From Candidatus Zymogenus saltonus (GTDB taxonomy: Bacteria; Desulfobacterota; Zymogenia; Zymogenales; Zymogenaceae), in contig JAFGIX010000063.1 of assembly GCA_016929395.1 (NCBI GenBank), positions 1 through 34,776 on the forward strand: a stretch of 34,776 nt of DNA, given 5' to 3'. Positions 14,276 to 23,311 of the stretch are shown piece after piece. Position 1 is the first letter of the stretch, and the number at the start of each line of letters is the position of its first letter. The notes below the pieces were generated by a model, which saw only the letters and a program-made list of their open reading frames with translations, was not told the DNA's origin and did no database searches. The translations under genes were made by a program, and so were the position numbers.

Positions 14276-14303
14276 TTGATAAAAACAGAAAATGTGATAT
14301 ATA
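14276..14303 (+). promoter_or_regulatory. Sigma70-like promoter
   Basis: TTGATA (14276-14281) and TATATA (14298-14303), 16 bp apart, lie between the terminator and the secreted protein gene at 14332. The AT-repeat around the -10 makes exact placement uncertain. Confidence 0.45.
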
Positions 14304-14331
14304 TATTTCTCGTTCCTTTAAGGTATACTTA

Positions 14332-14919
14332 ATGAAGAAAAGAAACCATTCGTTATCTTTCACGGCCGCTTTTGTGGTTGTCTTCTTTTTTGGGGCTTCG
14401 CTCTTCTTAACGGGGGCCCCTCCTGCCTCGGCGCGAACGGTCAAGGCAAAGGTCAAGGTTGTAAATATCAGCTACTTTGACAAAGGAGCCGATATAACCG
14501 ATGCAGATCTCATCCGACTTGCGATTGAGGAGACCGAGGGCAACGAAAACCTCTTTCCTAAAATCAACGGCTTGACGTTAAAGTCGGGGGGCGAAAAGCT
14601 GCCCTACAGCCCCGGGGTTGCAATACCCGCCGCACCCTTTTCCTTCTATGGAGGACCGGATCCCAAAAAGAGGCTCGAGTTCATCTCCATTTCCTCATCG
14701 AGACAGGCGGGGAAATATGACATTGCGGTTGTCGGCTCCGACGGCTCGATAAGAAAGTACGACAAAGAGATCGTGATCGACAACGTCAATAAGATAATTA
14801 GAACATACGAAACGATAGAAATAAAAGGGGAAGATGTAATTCTCCTGTTCATCCGGGACATTAAGGTAATCCAGTTCAAAGACGTCAGGCCCGAGGGCCA
14901 TGACCAAACGCCTGGGTGA
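14332..14919 (+). CDS. Secreted protein of unknown function
   Basis: The 195-residue product begins with a Sec-type signal peptide (MKKRNHS, hydrophobic run to about 27, cleavage after PASA near residue 34). The mature part is beta-rich, with an acidic 'DITDADLIRLAIEETEGNENL' stretch (positions about 54-75) and 'YDIAVVGSDGS' later. I do not recognise the family and see no catalytic motif. AAGG (14320-14323) lies 8 bases before the ATG. It has its own promoter and a long gene-poor region downstream, so it is probably monocistronic. Likely periplasmic; it is not a lipoprotein, since there is no lipobox cysteine. Confidence 0.7.
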   Translation: MKKRNHSLSFTAAFVVVFFFGASLFLTGAPPASARTVKAKVKVVNISYFDKGADITDADLIRLAIEETEGNENLFPKINGLTLKSGGEKLPYSPGVAIPAAPFSFYGGPDPKKRLEFISISSSRQAGKYDIAVVGSDGSIRKYDKEIVIDNVNKIIRTYETIEIKGEDVILLFIRDIKVIQFKDVRPEGHDQTPG

Positions 14920-15183
14920 AAAAAGGGGAGCTCCCTGAGGTACAGGGAAGTTTACGATGAAACAACGGGTACCTGGATAATAAGAGGAAAGAAGTGCGGA
15001 TCGGTTCGGGACAGCAATGACTGAGCTTTTATATCGGGAGACCGCCGTCCGTTGATTTGGGCTTTTGGGTTGGCCATGATTTGGTGTCGGTCGAACTCTA
15101 TTGTTTCCCAACACTGCCCCTCGATTGAATGACGCTGCCCCTTGATGGAAGTCTTTACGTATCATGTACTACACCGGGGACCG

Positions 15184-15234
15184 GATGTCGATAGGGATGG
15201 GATGTCGATGGGGATGGAAATGTCGATGTAAATG
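15184..15234 (+). repeat. 17-bp tandem repeat
   Basis: Two near-identical units, GATGTCGATAGGGATGG (15184-15200) and GATGTCGATGGGGATGG (15201-15217), are followed by a degenerate third copy keeping ATGTCGATG (15218-15234). It is not in a coding frame. It shares the GGGATGG core with the G-rich leader tracts elsewhere in the window. Confidence 0.75.
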
Positions 15235-15328
15235 CGAGCTCTTGTTTATTGTTTTTTCCTATCGCCACCTTTTGGGCCTTTCTCGGACGATACCCTCAAC
15301 CGCTAATGTTATCACTGTCTTTTAAAGG

Positions 15329-15344
15329 GGGATTTATAAATCCC
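15329..15344. repeat. 16-bp perfect palindrome
   Basis: GGGATTTATAAATCCC is fully self-complementary with no spacer. It lies in a gene-poor convergent region. It could be a protein-binding site or terminator-like; no T tract follows. Confidence 0.5.
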
Positions 15345-15555
15345 GACTCCTTCGGCAGCCTCCGTTACCTTATTTATTCAAGAAGTGCTTAAAATCCGTT
15401 ATCTTTGTTCCTGGGCGGTAGTTTGCAGGCTCTCATAAACGCCCCTTTAACCTGGTCGTCAAGACAGTCCTTCCCAGATCACCTTACCCCCTTTACGACT
15501 GAAAGTTTCCTTCGTGAGTTGAATTCACACCGTTTATTGCTTCAAATTCATCGAG

Positions 15556-16905
15556 CTATTCGCCGCTCAGCTCCACCTCGGAGATCAACAGAGACGGCGC
15601 CCCGATGTTTCCAAAGAACTTTAGGTCGGATCCCACCGCCGCAATCTTTGAGAAGAGGCCCATAAGGTCACCGGATACCGCCGCCTCCTTGAAGGGTTGG
15701 GAGCGCCTGCCGTCCTCGAATATGAAGCCGGAGGCCCCCACGGAGAACTCCCCTGTCACGGGATTCGCCGTGTGCACACCCATCAGCTCGGAGATGATTA
15801 TACCCCGCCCCGCCCTTTTAAGGAGTGAGTCCGCATCTTCCACCCCCGGGACGATATAGAAATTATTTACGCCGGAAGAGGGGGGCGCCGTCACCCCGCC
15901 CCGAACGGAAGACCCGGTCGGATCCACCCCGGCCCTCCCCGCATTCAGGAGATCGTAGAGAAATCCCTCGACCACACCTTTGGCAACAAGCGAGTTTCTT
16001 CTCTGCGGCACGCCCTCCCCGTCCACGGGAAAGGTCCCGATCCCCCCCGGGAGGAGGCCGTCGTCGACAATCGTCAGCTCAGAAGAGATTATCTTTTTAC
16101 CGCCCTTTCCCTTAAAAATGGACTTCCCCTTCAGGACGTTTTCCCCCAGAAACGACGGCGCCAGCACATCTAAGAGGTCGGAAACGACCTCCCTCGTCAG
16201 GAGGGCCGTGAACCTTCCGGTGGGCGCCCTCTTTGCCCCGAGCATCGAGACCGCCTTAATCCCGGCCCCTCTCCCGACTTCCCGGGGGGCCAAATCCGCG
16301 TATTTAATGGAGGAATCGACATCCCACCCCATCTCCTGGTCGCCATTCTCCTGCGCCACCGCCATTAGCTGGGCGGTGACGTAGCTCTTTTTGTAGCCCA
16401 CGTCGACGCCGTTGGAGTTTCTCAAAAACACACGGGAAAGCGCCTCGGAGTACTGGGCGCTCCTCACCCTCTTGACCCTCTTGTCGACGGAGAGCGCCCC
16501 TGCCTCTACCTCCCTCGCCCGCTCGACCTTCTCCTCTATCGGGACCCCCTCTATTGAGTCGTCGAATATGAGCCCCGCATCCGGGACGGGAGAGGGGGCC
16601 GACAGCGCGTAATGCTCGTCCGGGGTCGAGTTCTTCGCGCTCGATATGGCGTCGTCGACCATATCGGCCAAGGCGCCGTTGTCCGGGTGGGTGGAGAACG
16701 AAAATCCCATCCCGCCGTTGACGATGACCCGAAGGCTTACGCCGTACGGCTCCGAGAACCTGAAGTCCTCCACCTCCCCCCCCTCGGAGGATATGGTGAG
16801 GAGTTTCGAGGCGCGATAGTAGACCTCGGATTCGGCTACGCCCTTCTTTTTGAGCAGGGCGAATATTCTTTCGGATATCTCGTTGAAGTTCCGTCCGTGA
16901 TTCAT
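15556..16905 (-). CDS. pmbA: TldE/PmbA-family metalloprotease subunit
   Basis: The 449-residue protein matches PmbA (TldE), the non-catalytic half of the TldD/TldE heterodimeric protease that processes peptides such as microcin B17 and CcdA in E. coli. Typical features are 'RFSEPYGVSLRVIVNGGMGF' (about 49-68), the central barrel with 'FLRNSNGVDVGY', 'GIGTFPVDGEGVPQRRN' and the C-terminal 'GASGFIFEDG'. No HExxxH zinc motif is present, as expected for TldE; the catalytic TldD is not in the window. AAAGG lies 7 bases before the ATG at 16905. The gene ends in a gene-poor region and heads a loose minus-strand cluster. Confidence 0.9.
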   Translation of the reverse strand: MNHGRNFNEISERIFALLKKKGVAESEVYYRASKLLTISSEGGEVEDFRFSEPYGVSLRVIVNGGMGFSFSTHPDNGALADMVDDAISSAKNSTPDEHYALSAPSPVPDAGLIFDDSIEGVPIEEKVERAREVEAGALSVDKRVKRVRSAQYSEALSRVFLRNSNGVDVGYKKSYVTAQLMAVAQENGDQEMGWDVDSSIKYADLAPREVGRGAGIKAVSMLGAKRAPTGRFTALLTREVVSDLLDVLAPSFLGENVLKGKSIFKGKGGKKIISSELTIVDDGLLPGGIGTFPVDGEGVPQRRNSLVAKGVVEGFLYDLLNAGRAGVDPTGSSVRGGVTAPPSSGVNNFYIVPGVEDADSLLKRAGRGIIISELMGVHTANPVTGEFSVGASGFIFEDGRRSQPFKEAAVSGDLMGLFSKIAAVGSDLKFFGNIGAPSLLISEVELSGE

Positions 16906-17099
16906 AGGGATACCTTTAATTTGGCTTTAAGTTAGCTTTGAGTTGGATATTTATTGTGGAGAGAATGATAGCAGAAAAACGTGAGGATGTCAAAGGTGAG
17001 GCAGTTGAAAAAATCAGTGCCGCAGTGCCGGGCCGACTACATTTTATCGACAAAAAATCGGACAACAAGAAATAAACTCTACCCCCCCCCACACAAGCC

Positions 17100-17561
17100 T
17101 CAGTGCAGCGGCCCTTCCGGGGGCTCATCCCAGTAGAAATCGGCCCTGGCCCGCTCTATCTTCTCCATCTCGGAGAGGACGAAAACCACCCGCTGAAAAA
17201 GCTCGATGTAGCCCTTGTTATCCTTTCCCTGAAGGTGCTGTCTCAACATCTTCAGGTCGTAAAGGTCTTTCTCCTGAAACTCCCACCTCTTGACCTGCCC
17301 TTCGATCTTGTTGAGGTACTTGTGTATCACATCTCGGTCGATCATCGGCCTTATGGCGATTGAGATGGGGATGAAAAACAGGATGAAGAAGAGGAAGAAG
17401 AGGAGTATCATGAAGATCAGCCTGGCGCTGGCCCCAACGATAAGCACGACCAAAAGGAAGGAGGCGACGACGGCGAGAAATGTCCCCAGGGTCATCATAA
17501 ACTGCCCGGAGACTTTGAGCTGGCTTTTGCTTACTCCTCTTGGACGCTTTTTTCGAGACAT
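17100..17561 (-). CDS. Membrane protein of unknown function
   Basis: The 153-residue protein has a basic N-terminus (MSRKKRPRG), two adjacent transmembrane helices (about 22-42 and 47-69) and a soluble, helix-rich C-terminal half with many charged residues ('YLNKIEGQVKRWEFQEKDLY'), likely a coiled coil. I do not recognise the family. GAGG lies 8 bases before the ATG. It stands alone between the pmbA and zinc-peptidase genes on the same strand; gaps of about 190 and 260 bases make cotranscription uncertain. Confidence 0.6.
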   Translation of the reverse strand: MSRKKRPRGVSKSQLKVSGQFMMTLGTFLAVVASFLLVVLIVGASARLIFMILLFFLFFILFFIPISIAIRPMIDRDVIHKYLNKIEGQVKRWEFQEKDLYDLKMLRQHLQGKDNKGYIELFQRVVFVLSEMEKIERARADFYWDEPPEGPLH

Positions 17562-17818
17562 GGGATATCCTCGAGATATGGAGGAGATTATCCTATCTTA
17601 TTTTTGGGCCTTTGTAAATCTTTTTATGTCGCTTTTTATCTCGATGTCAATAATCATATTTTTTGGATGAGCCGCCTCACCTCTTTCGTCCCTCACGCCG
17701 ATCCCTGCGGCAAATGGAGGCCGATCAAGCGACTACACCTGAAAGTATATGAAATCCCCCCTTCCCCCCAGCTGACCGGCAACCGCCTGCCCCGCCCCTG
17801 AATGAAATTGGGAAACCT

Positions 17819-18529
17819 CTAATCCCTTCCGCCCAGTAGGCCGAACCTCAGAAGGAAGTATAGAAGCTGCAGCACAGCCGCGGCGGCGGCGGCCACATAG
17901 GTCAGGGCGGCGGCGCTCAAGACCTTCCTCGCGCCGGACACCTCCTCCTCCATCAACATCCCGGAAGACGACAGGGCCGCAAGCGCCCTCCTGCTGGCGT
18001 TGAACTCCACCGGCAGGGTAATCAGCTGAAAGGCGACGGCGAGGGAAAACAGGATAATCCCCACCTTTACCATGACGAGTCCGAACACGGACCCCGCATA
18101 CATGATGATCCCGCCGATGATCAATAGCGGCCACGCTAACTTCGAGCCGATGCTCGCCATCGGGACTATCGCCGACCTGAACTTGAGGGGGGTGTAGCCG
18201 TGGGCGTCCTGCAGGGCGTGTCCCGCCTCGTGAGCGGCAACACCCACGGAGGCCACGGAGCGCCCGGAGTAGACATCGGGAGATAGCCTCAAGGTCTTTG
18301 TCCTCGGGTCGTAGTGATCGCTTAAGAAACCCTTGGTCTCCTCTATTTCAACATCGTTGAGGCCCTCTCTCCTCAACATATTGGCGGCCGCCTGCGCCCC
18401 GGTAAGCCCTGAAGCCGTGGCGACCTTGGAATACTTCCCGAACGCTCTCTTCACCTTTAAGGACGCGTAGACGGAAAGGAGCAGTGCGGGTCCCACCATA
18501 ATGAAGTAGATAGGATCAAAATAAAGCAT
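17819..18529 (-). CDS. YugP-type neutral zinc metallopeptidase
   Basis: The 236-residue membrane protein belongs to the Zn-peptidase_2 (YugP) family. It starts with a transmembrane segment (about 7-26), then a soluble peptidase region with 'YDPRTKTLRLSP' and the zinc motif H100-E-A-G-H104, followed by three or four membrane segments. E175 in 'PVEFNASRRA' is the likely third zinc ligand by family pattern. These enzymes are thought to cleave within or near the membrane in protein quality control; substrates are unknown. Length is normal for the family. GGAGG precedes the start at 18529. Neighbouring recO lies 125 bases upstream on the same strand. Confidence 0.9.
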   Translation of the reverse strand: MLYFDPIYFIMVGPALLLSVYASLKVKRAFGKYSKVATASGLTGAQAAANMLRREGLNDVEIEETKGFLSDHYDPRTKTLRLSPDVYSGRSVASVGVAAHEAGHALQDAHGYTPLKFRSAIVPMASIGSKLAWPLLIIGGIIMYAGSVFGLVMVKVGIILFSLAVAFQLITLPVEFNASRRALAALSSSGMLMEEEVSGARKVLSAAALTYVAAAAAAVLQLLYFLLRFGLLGGRD

Positions 18530-18654
18530 ACTTTTTAGCCTCCTTTGCTTCTTCTCCTAACTTATAATTTAGCTCTTTTTACAAAGATGTCAAGCGCCAT
18601 ATTGTTGGATTTGTGAAAATATCATCAGCAGTCTCACTTCGATCTCCCCTCCCG

Positions 18655-19479
18655 TCAATCGTCCCTGATATACCGCTCTATGAAGTCGGCCGATTTCAGG
18701 GATCGTCCTGCCTGATAACGGATAAAGGCCAAGAGCCCCTTCCTGATCTCCTTTAGGGAGCTAAACGTAAACTTGAGCGCCGAAGGCCTTCCAACTCCCT
18801 CTATCGGAACCTCAACCGCCTTGGCGAGGGCCATAATCGTCCCTCTGGAGAAGGGAACGCCCCCCTCCCTTGTGAGGAGGCACCTTGCGCACACCATCCC
18901 CCCGGCCGACGGGATAAAAAGGTCGGCGCCGTTTTCCGAAGCATAATCCCTAAACCCCTTTCCGCACCGGACGCATTGTTTGAGGAGGGGGGATATTCCC
19001 AGACCCTCCAAAAACTTCAGCGTGTATGACCAGAATAGACCTTCCGCCGACGGGATCGATGATCCGTTCCATCGCTCATTTTTCGCCCCTATTTCATTGA
19101 CGGCGGAGAGAAACGAGGAAACCCCGTCGAACAGTTCGGGATGGGGCACGCCCTCCGGCGCGAACTCCCTCAGGAGCTCCAGCGTAAACTCACAATAGGC
19201 CAGGAGGGAGATGGAGATCGACAGGTGGGGAAACGAGTCTATGAGGGAGGCGTCCTCGATGATAAAAAGCTCCCTCCCCTTGGGCCGATAGAATTTCGCC
19301 GTGATCAGGTTCGCCGTATCGAAGGTGTTGACAAAGCGCTTCCTGCTCTTCTTCGCCCCCTTGGCAACCCCGACGACAATACCTGACCTCCTCGTGAAGA
19401 GCTCCACCAAGAGGTCCGACTCCCCCATATCCCTCGTCCTAAGGAGTATGGCGGGGGTGATGATTCTTCTCGTTGCCAT
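18655..19479 (-). CDS. recO: DNA repair protein RecO
   Basis: The 274-residue protein has the RecO layout: an N-terminal OB-fold beginning 'TPAILLRTRDMGESDLLVEL', with 'GVAKGAKKSRKRF' binding DNA, a helical domain, and a zinc-binding pair C-V-R-C and C-A-R-C at about 170-200. RecO loads RecA onto SSB-coated single strands in the RecF pathway and anneals complementary strands. Its ATG is 10 bases after the mgtE stop, so the two are cotranscribed; mgtE-recO pairing looks accidental rather than functional. No RecR or RecF gene is in the window. Confidence 0.93.
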   Translation of the reverse strand: MATRRIITPAILLRTRDMGESDLLVELFTRRSGIVVGVAKGAKKSRKRFVNTFDTANLITAKFYRPKGRELFIIEDASLIDSFPHLSISISLLAYCEFTLELLREFAPEGVPHPELFDGVSSFLSAVNEIGAKNERWNGSSIPSAEGLFWSYTLKFLEGLGISPLLKQCVRCGKGFRDYASENGADLFIPSAGGMVCARCLLTREGGVPFSRGTIMALAKAVEVPIEGVGRPSALKFTFSSLKEIRKGLLAFIRYQAGRSLKSADFIERYIRDD

Positions 19480-19489
19480 GTTAAGACGG

Positions 19490-20830
19490 CTACAGGATAA
19501 TTACGGTGGCGAGGGTGAAATACATTAGTATGCTGATGATGTCCGTGGTGGTGCTGACAAAAGGCCCGGAGGCCACGGCCGGGTCGATCTTGAGCTTGGC
19601 GAGGATGATGGGCATCAACGTACCCATCGTGGCGGCAATGGTCATCGAGGCGAAGATACCAAGCCCCACCACCATCCAGAGCCTGATGACCTTCAAATAG
19701 AAAAAGCGGGCGAAGACCCCCAGGAGCACCCCGTAGGTGACGCCCAGTATTATCCCGACCCTGACCTCCCTCGAGACGACCTGCCAGAGCCTCTTTACGT
19801 CGATGCTCCCGATTGCGAGTCCCCTAACCACGATCGTGGAGGATTGGGAGGCCACGTTTCCCCCCATCCCGGCGATGACCGGCATAAACGCCGCCAGCAC
19901 GACCGCCTCGGAGAGGGTTTCCTTAAAAATGCCGATGACCATGGATGCGATAATTCCCCCCACCCAGCTGGCGAAGAGCCAGGGGAGCCTCGTGCCGGCG
20001 TTTTTGAATACCGACGACGACCAAGCGTACTCATCCACGGCACCGGTCAGCTTTATGATGTCCTCGGTGGCCTCTTCCTCGATAATGTCTACGATGTCGT
20101 CGATCGTTATGCGGCCGATAAGCCTCTTATGTTTGTCCAAAACCGGCATGGTTACGAGGTCGTACTTCTTGAACTTTCTGGCCACCTCCTCTTGATCCAG
20201 ATCGACTGTGACGCTTATTGGGTCTTTATCCATTACGTTAAAGACCTTGCTTTTAGGCGATGCGAGTATCAGCTTCCTCAAGGGGAGCACCCCCACCAAT
20301 CTGCCGTCGGCATCGACGACATAGACGTTGTGAATATCTTCCATCTCCTTAGACATGGAGCGGATCTCTTTGATGGCCCTGGAGACGTTGGCGTTATCCT
20401 TTACGCTTACGACCTCCGTCTGCATGATACCGCCCGCGGATTCCTCGTCGTAGCGCATCAAACGCTGGATTTCCTCGGCGTCCTCCTCGCTTATCTTCTC
20501 GAGGACCTCCTGGGCGATTTCGTCCGGCAGATCGTCTATGATGTCCGCTGCGTCGTCCGACTCGAGATCATCGACAATCTCCGTGATCCTTTTGCTCTGG
20601 GTTTCCTGAAGGATGAGCTGTTTCGTGTCCTCATCGAGCTCGACAATCACATCCGCGGCGGTCGCCGTATCGAGGAGAGAGAAGACGAACTTCTTCTCAT
20701 CGGGGAGGAGAAACTGCATGAACTCCGCAATGTCCGCGGGATGATAAATTTTCATCTCCGCCACCAGCTCACGGACATCGTCATCCATAAGCTTCAAGAG
20801 CTTTTTTGTCTTGTCTTCGGATGTGGACAT
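19490..20830 (-). CDS. mgtE: MgtE magnesium transporter
   Basis: MgtE is a homodimeric Mg2+ channel gated by cytoplasmic Mg2+. The 446-residue protein is full length, with an N-terminal superhelical domain rich in Asp/Glu (about 15-130), two CBS domains (about 135-195 and 200-258), the connecting helix and five transmembrane helices (about 283-446). The signature 'P317-VIAGMGGNVASQSST' (317-332) forms the pore region; D416 in 'KIDPAVASGP' and D430 in 'STTTD' are at positions expected for the Mg2+ selectivity site. It begins at ATG 20830 and runs into recO after 10 bases. No Mg2+-sensing riboswitch is evident upstream, where the leader is at most about 240 bases. Confidence 0.95.
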   Translation of the reverse strand: MSTSEDKTKKLLKLMDDDVRELVAEMKIYHPADIAEFMQFLLPDEKKFVFSLLDTATAADVIVELDEDTKQLILQETQSKRITEIVDDLESDDAADIIDDLPDEIAQEVLEKISEEDAEEIQRLMRYDEESAGGIMQTEVVSVKDNANVSRAIKEIRSMSKEMEDIHNVYVVDADGRLVGVLPLRKLILASPKSKVFNVMDKDPISVTVDLDQEEVARKFKKYDLVTMPVLDKHKRLIGRITIDDIVDIIEEEATEDIIKLTGAVDEYAWSSSVFKNAGTRLPWLFASWVGGIIASMVIGIFKETLSEAVVLAAFMPVIAGMGGNVASQSSTIVVRGLAIGSIDVKRLWQVVSREVRVGIILGVTYGVLLGVFARFFYLKVIRLWMVVGLGIFASMTIAATMGTLMPIILAKLKIDPAVASGPFVSTTTDIISILMYFTLATVIIL

Positions 20831-21074
20831 ATTAATATTAACCTGTTTTTAAATAAGGCCTCTCGCGGGAAATTACGCCTCAAAGCCTCATGGTTATAAT
20901 CGGTAGATTTTCACACAGGGGATGTATAAAGTCAAGCTATATATTGTTGACACTAAAAGCGATCTCCCACCTTTGCTCTTAAAATCCCCGAATAGCTCGG
21001 CCTCCCGGACCACCCTCGGCCGCTTGAGGCACACTTTCCGCCTCGCCCGTTTTTTCCCCTCTAAGTATCCCTGA

Positions 21075-21635
21075 CTACTTCAGCAGCTTGGATATCTCCT
21101 TGAACTCGCTTCCGCCGGCCGCCTTCAGAAGCTTGAAGAGTACCGTCTCCGTCGACGTCACCTCCCCGCCGCCCCTCCTGGCGAGGTCCATCGCGATCTC
21201 CCAGTCGAGCTTTTTCCTCGACGACACCGCATCTGCGGCGACATAGGGGACAATCCCGAAGTCAACGAGGTCCAGTCCGCTCTGCAGGACGCAGACGTGG
21301 GTCTCCATCCCGCAGAGCACGATATTTTTGACCTTAAGGCCGATAACCGCTTTTCTTATCTCCTCCTCTCCCATGATGGAAAACGAGAGTTTCTCAAACG
21401 GCCTGTAAGAATCCCCCAGCGCCTCGATTATTGGGGGGATCGTCTCGCCCAGCCCCCTGGGGTACTGCTCCGTAACCACGATGGGAAGCCCCAGGATCTT
21501 CGCCCCCTTTATGAGGATTACGCCGTTTTTGGTGATTTTGTCCGCAATCTTCTCCTTCATCGCCGAGAGGAGGGCCGTCTGAAAGTCTACGACGACAAGG
21601 CCTGTATCGTCAGCGGAGGGCATCAAAGGACTCAT
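21075..21635 (-). CDS. Isochorismatase-family cysteine hydrolase
   Basis: The 186-residue protein has the isochorismatase-like fold with the catalytic triad D17 (in 'VVVDFQ'), K82 ('EKLSFS') and C115 ('GMETHVCV'). It is closest in style to the ISOC1/YcaC-type hydrolases that act on small amides or esters; true isochorismate activity is not implied. Length is normal. AAAGGAG lies about 7 bases before the ATG. The gene faces away from the MFS transporter, with about 210 bp between. It is a paralogue-like partner of the second isochorismatase-family gene at 25579 but not obviously part of the same pathway. Confidence 0.88.
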   Translation of the reverse strand: MSPLMPSADDTGLVVVDFQTALLSAMKEKIADKITKNGVILIKGAKILGLPIVVTEQYPRGLGETIPPIIEALGDSYRPFEKLSFSIMGEEEIRKAVIGLKVKNIVLCGMETHVCVLQSGLDLVDFGIVPYVAADAVSSRKKLDWEIAMDLARRGGGEVTSTETVLFKLLKAAGGSEFKEISKLLK

Positions 21636-21782
21636 ATTGATCTCCTTTGCATAAATCAGATTAACGTTTCGGATTTACGTTACGAAGGCATTAAAAACAC
21701 TTGGGTACGATTGAGACTTTTAACACGATAAGGACCCTTTGTCAAGGAAAGCCCAAAGCCTGAAGCACGGTTCCCTTTTTAG

Positions 21783-21812
21783 TTGACAATATCAACAAAA
21801 CTGTGATAACTA
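21783..21812 (+). promoter_or_regulatory. Possible promoter of the MFS transporter gene
   Basis: TTGACA (21783-21788) with a weak TAACTA (21807-21812) at 18-bp spacing. The -35 lies within a small dyad GTTGA-CAATA-TCAAC (21782-21796). A second TATAAT at 21824-21829 lacks a recognisable -35. Placement is tentative. Confidence 0.4.
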
Positions 21813-21846
21813 AATTGAAATTGTATAATAAAAGAGGAATTTAACC

Positions 21847-23226
21847 ATGAAACTTGATTTTAAAAAGACCTTTCTAATCGGGTTCGGATTTTTCGGAGTA
21901 TCCATAATCTGGATGGTTTACAACACGCTTGTACCCTTAATACTTGAGAAATACATCGCATCGGCGACAATCATAGGGCTTTTCATGACATTTGACAACA
22001 TCCTTGCCGTCACCGTCCAGCCTATTATAGGCGCGGTCAGCGACAAGACGAAAACAAGAATAGGGAGGCGTATGCCCTATATACTTATCGGCGCGCCTAT
22101 TGCCGCCGTGTTCTTTGTCTATATCCCGGTTGCAGAGATTTTCTGGATACTGATAATGACCATCGTCATGATGAACCTCTTCATGGCGCTTTACCGCTCT
22201 CCCGTCATAGCGCTTATGCCGGACGTCATCCCATCGCCCCTGAGGAGCAAGGCGAACGGGATTATCAACTTCATGGGCGGTGTCGGGGCGATCATTGCCA
22301 CCCTAATCGGGGGCCGTCTGTTTGACGTCAATCACAATATCCCCTTTTCCGGCGCCGCGGTGATTCTGGTTATCGCCGTAATTCTCCTCTATTTCACGGT
22401 CAAGGAGCCTAAAGAAATTCCAAAAGAAGAAGGGGAAGACTTTTCATGGAAATTGGTTAGAATTTCCTCTATCGCCATTGCCTGCGGGCTTATCACCTTC
22501 TTCGTATTTAACTCATTAGGATTGATGAGTAGTCTCTTTACAAGGTTCTTTGATTCGGCATATCAAGGATATGTCCTTGTTTCCCTTGTTGTCTTTACCT
22601 GTATAGTATTCTTTTTCCTGTTCAGGATGGTCGAGAAAAGCGCGATCTTTATCTTCCTCGCCATCTTCTTCTGGTTTTTCGGCTACAACGGTGTCGAGAC
22701 CTTCTTTACCCTCTACGGCAAGCACACCCTCGGACTGTCAACCGGAACAACCACACAGATTCTCTCGGTTTTCATTGTATCCTTCATTATCTTTTCCATT
22801 CCCAGCGGATACTTCGCCACAAAGTTCGGGAGGAAAAAGACCATCATCGGGGGACTTGTCGGGATGACCGTCTTCATCGGGGCCCTGGCTTTTACAACGA
22901 ATGTTACTTTCGTGTATATCATAATGTTTCTTGGCGGTATCTCGTGGGCGGCCATAAATATCAACTCCATAGCGATGATCTGGGACATTTCAACAGAGGA
23001 GATGTTAGGTCTGTACACCGGCCTCTACTACTTTTTCTCCATGCTTGCGCAGACCGTCTCTCCACCCATTATAGGGATAGTAAAAGACAGGACGGGAGAC
23101 TTCCAGTCGATGTTTTATGTCGTCCCATTCTTCTTCTTGGCGGCCCTCATCATGATGATATTCGTCAAAAAGGGCGAGGCGAAGGAGATGACCACGGCCG
23201 AGATGATGGAGCAGATGGAGGTTTAG
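21847..23226 (+). CDS. MFS transporter (SLC45/GPH-like)
   Basis: The 459-residue protein has 12 predicted membrane segments and the major facilitator signature after helix 2, 'GAVSDKTKTRIGRRMPYILI' (about 62-81), which resembles the SLC45 and glycoside-pentoside-hexuronide sugar symporters; a related motif recurs at 'GYFATKFGRKKT'. Substrate is unknown; a sugar or other small solute by proton or sodium symport is the family expectation. Hydrophobicity is high throughout, with a charged central loop 'EPKEIPKEEGEDF'. AGAGGA precedes the ATG. gatC follows just 49 bases after its stop, so the transporter and gatC may share a transcript. Confidence 0.85.
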   Translation: MKLDFKKTFLIGFGFFGVSIIWMVYNTLVPLILEKYIASATIIGLFMTFDNILAVTVQPIIGAVSDKTKTRIGRRMPYILIGAPIAAVFFVYIPVAEIFWILIMTIVMMNLFMALYRSPVIALMPDVIPSPLRSKANGIINFMGGVGAIIATLIGGRLFDVNHNIPFSGAAVILVIAVILLYFTVKEPKEIPKEEGEDFSWKLVRISSIAIACGLITFFVFNSLGLMSSLFTRFFDSAYQGYVLVSLVVFTCIVFFFLFRMVEKSAIFIFLAIFFWFFGYNGVETFFTLYGKHTLGLSTGTTTQILSVFIVSFIIFSIPSGYFATKFGRKKTIIGGLVGMTVFIGALAFTTNVTFVYIIMFLGGISWAAININSIAMIWDISTEEMLGLYTGLYYFFSMLAQTVSPPIIGIVKDRTGDFQSMFYVVPFFFLAALIMMIFVKKGEAKEMTTAEMMEQMEV

Positions 23227-23311
23227 GGGTATGGCGGACAAGAGGGAGAAGATAACCACGGATAAGGTTTAGGATATGGCGGACAAAAATGAAAAGATAA
23301 CCACGGACGAG
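23220..23311 (+). repeat. Tandem duplication of the gatC start region
   Basis: Two direct repeats of about 45-46 bp lie side by side: 23220-23265 and 23266-23311. Both read GTTTAGG then ATGGCGGACAA and end with GATAACCACGGA. They differ at scattered positions and by one indel before the ATG. The second copy is the true gatC start; the first makes a 13-codon leader ORF. Confidence 0.85.
23231..23272 (+). CDS. 13-codon leader ORF, truncated copy of the gatC N-terminus
   Basis: ATG 23231 follows a good GGAGG (23217-23221) and encodes MADKREKITTDKV before TAG 23270-23272, three bases ahead of the gatC ATG. The real GatC begins MADKNEKITTDEV, so 11 of 13 residues match. It arises from the tandem duplication and has the stronger ribosome-binding site of the two. 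Translation could feed ribosomes to gatC by termination-reinitiation. It is real DNA sequence; whether the peptide is made is unknown. Confidence 0.5.
   Translation: MADKREKITTDKV

Larger units (their letters stand above)
14920..15555. other. Gene-poor region with small repeats and a palindrome
   Basis: No credible gene is seen in about 640 bases. It contains two 7-bp-anchored direct repeats beginning CTGCCCC (15114 and 15135, offset 21), a 17-bp tandem repeat (15184-15234) and the 16-bp perfect palindrome GGGATTTATAAATCCC at 15329-15344. It lies between convergent genes (secreted protein, plus strand; pmbA, minus strand). Confidence 0.55.

Noticed and set aside
20831-21074. Possible Mg2+-sensing riboswitch upstream of mgtE
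   Set aside because: No M-box-like conserved structure or terminator could be recognised in the available leader.
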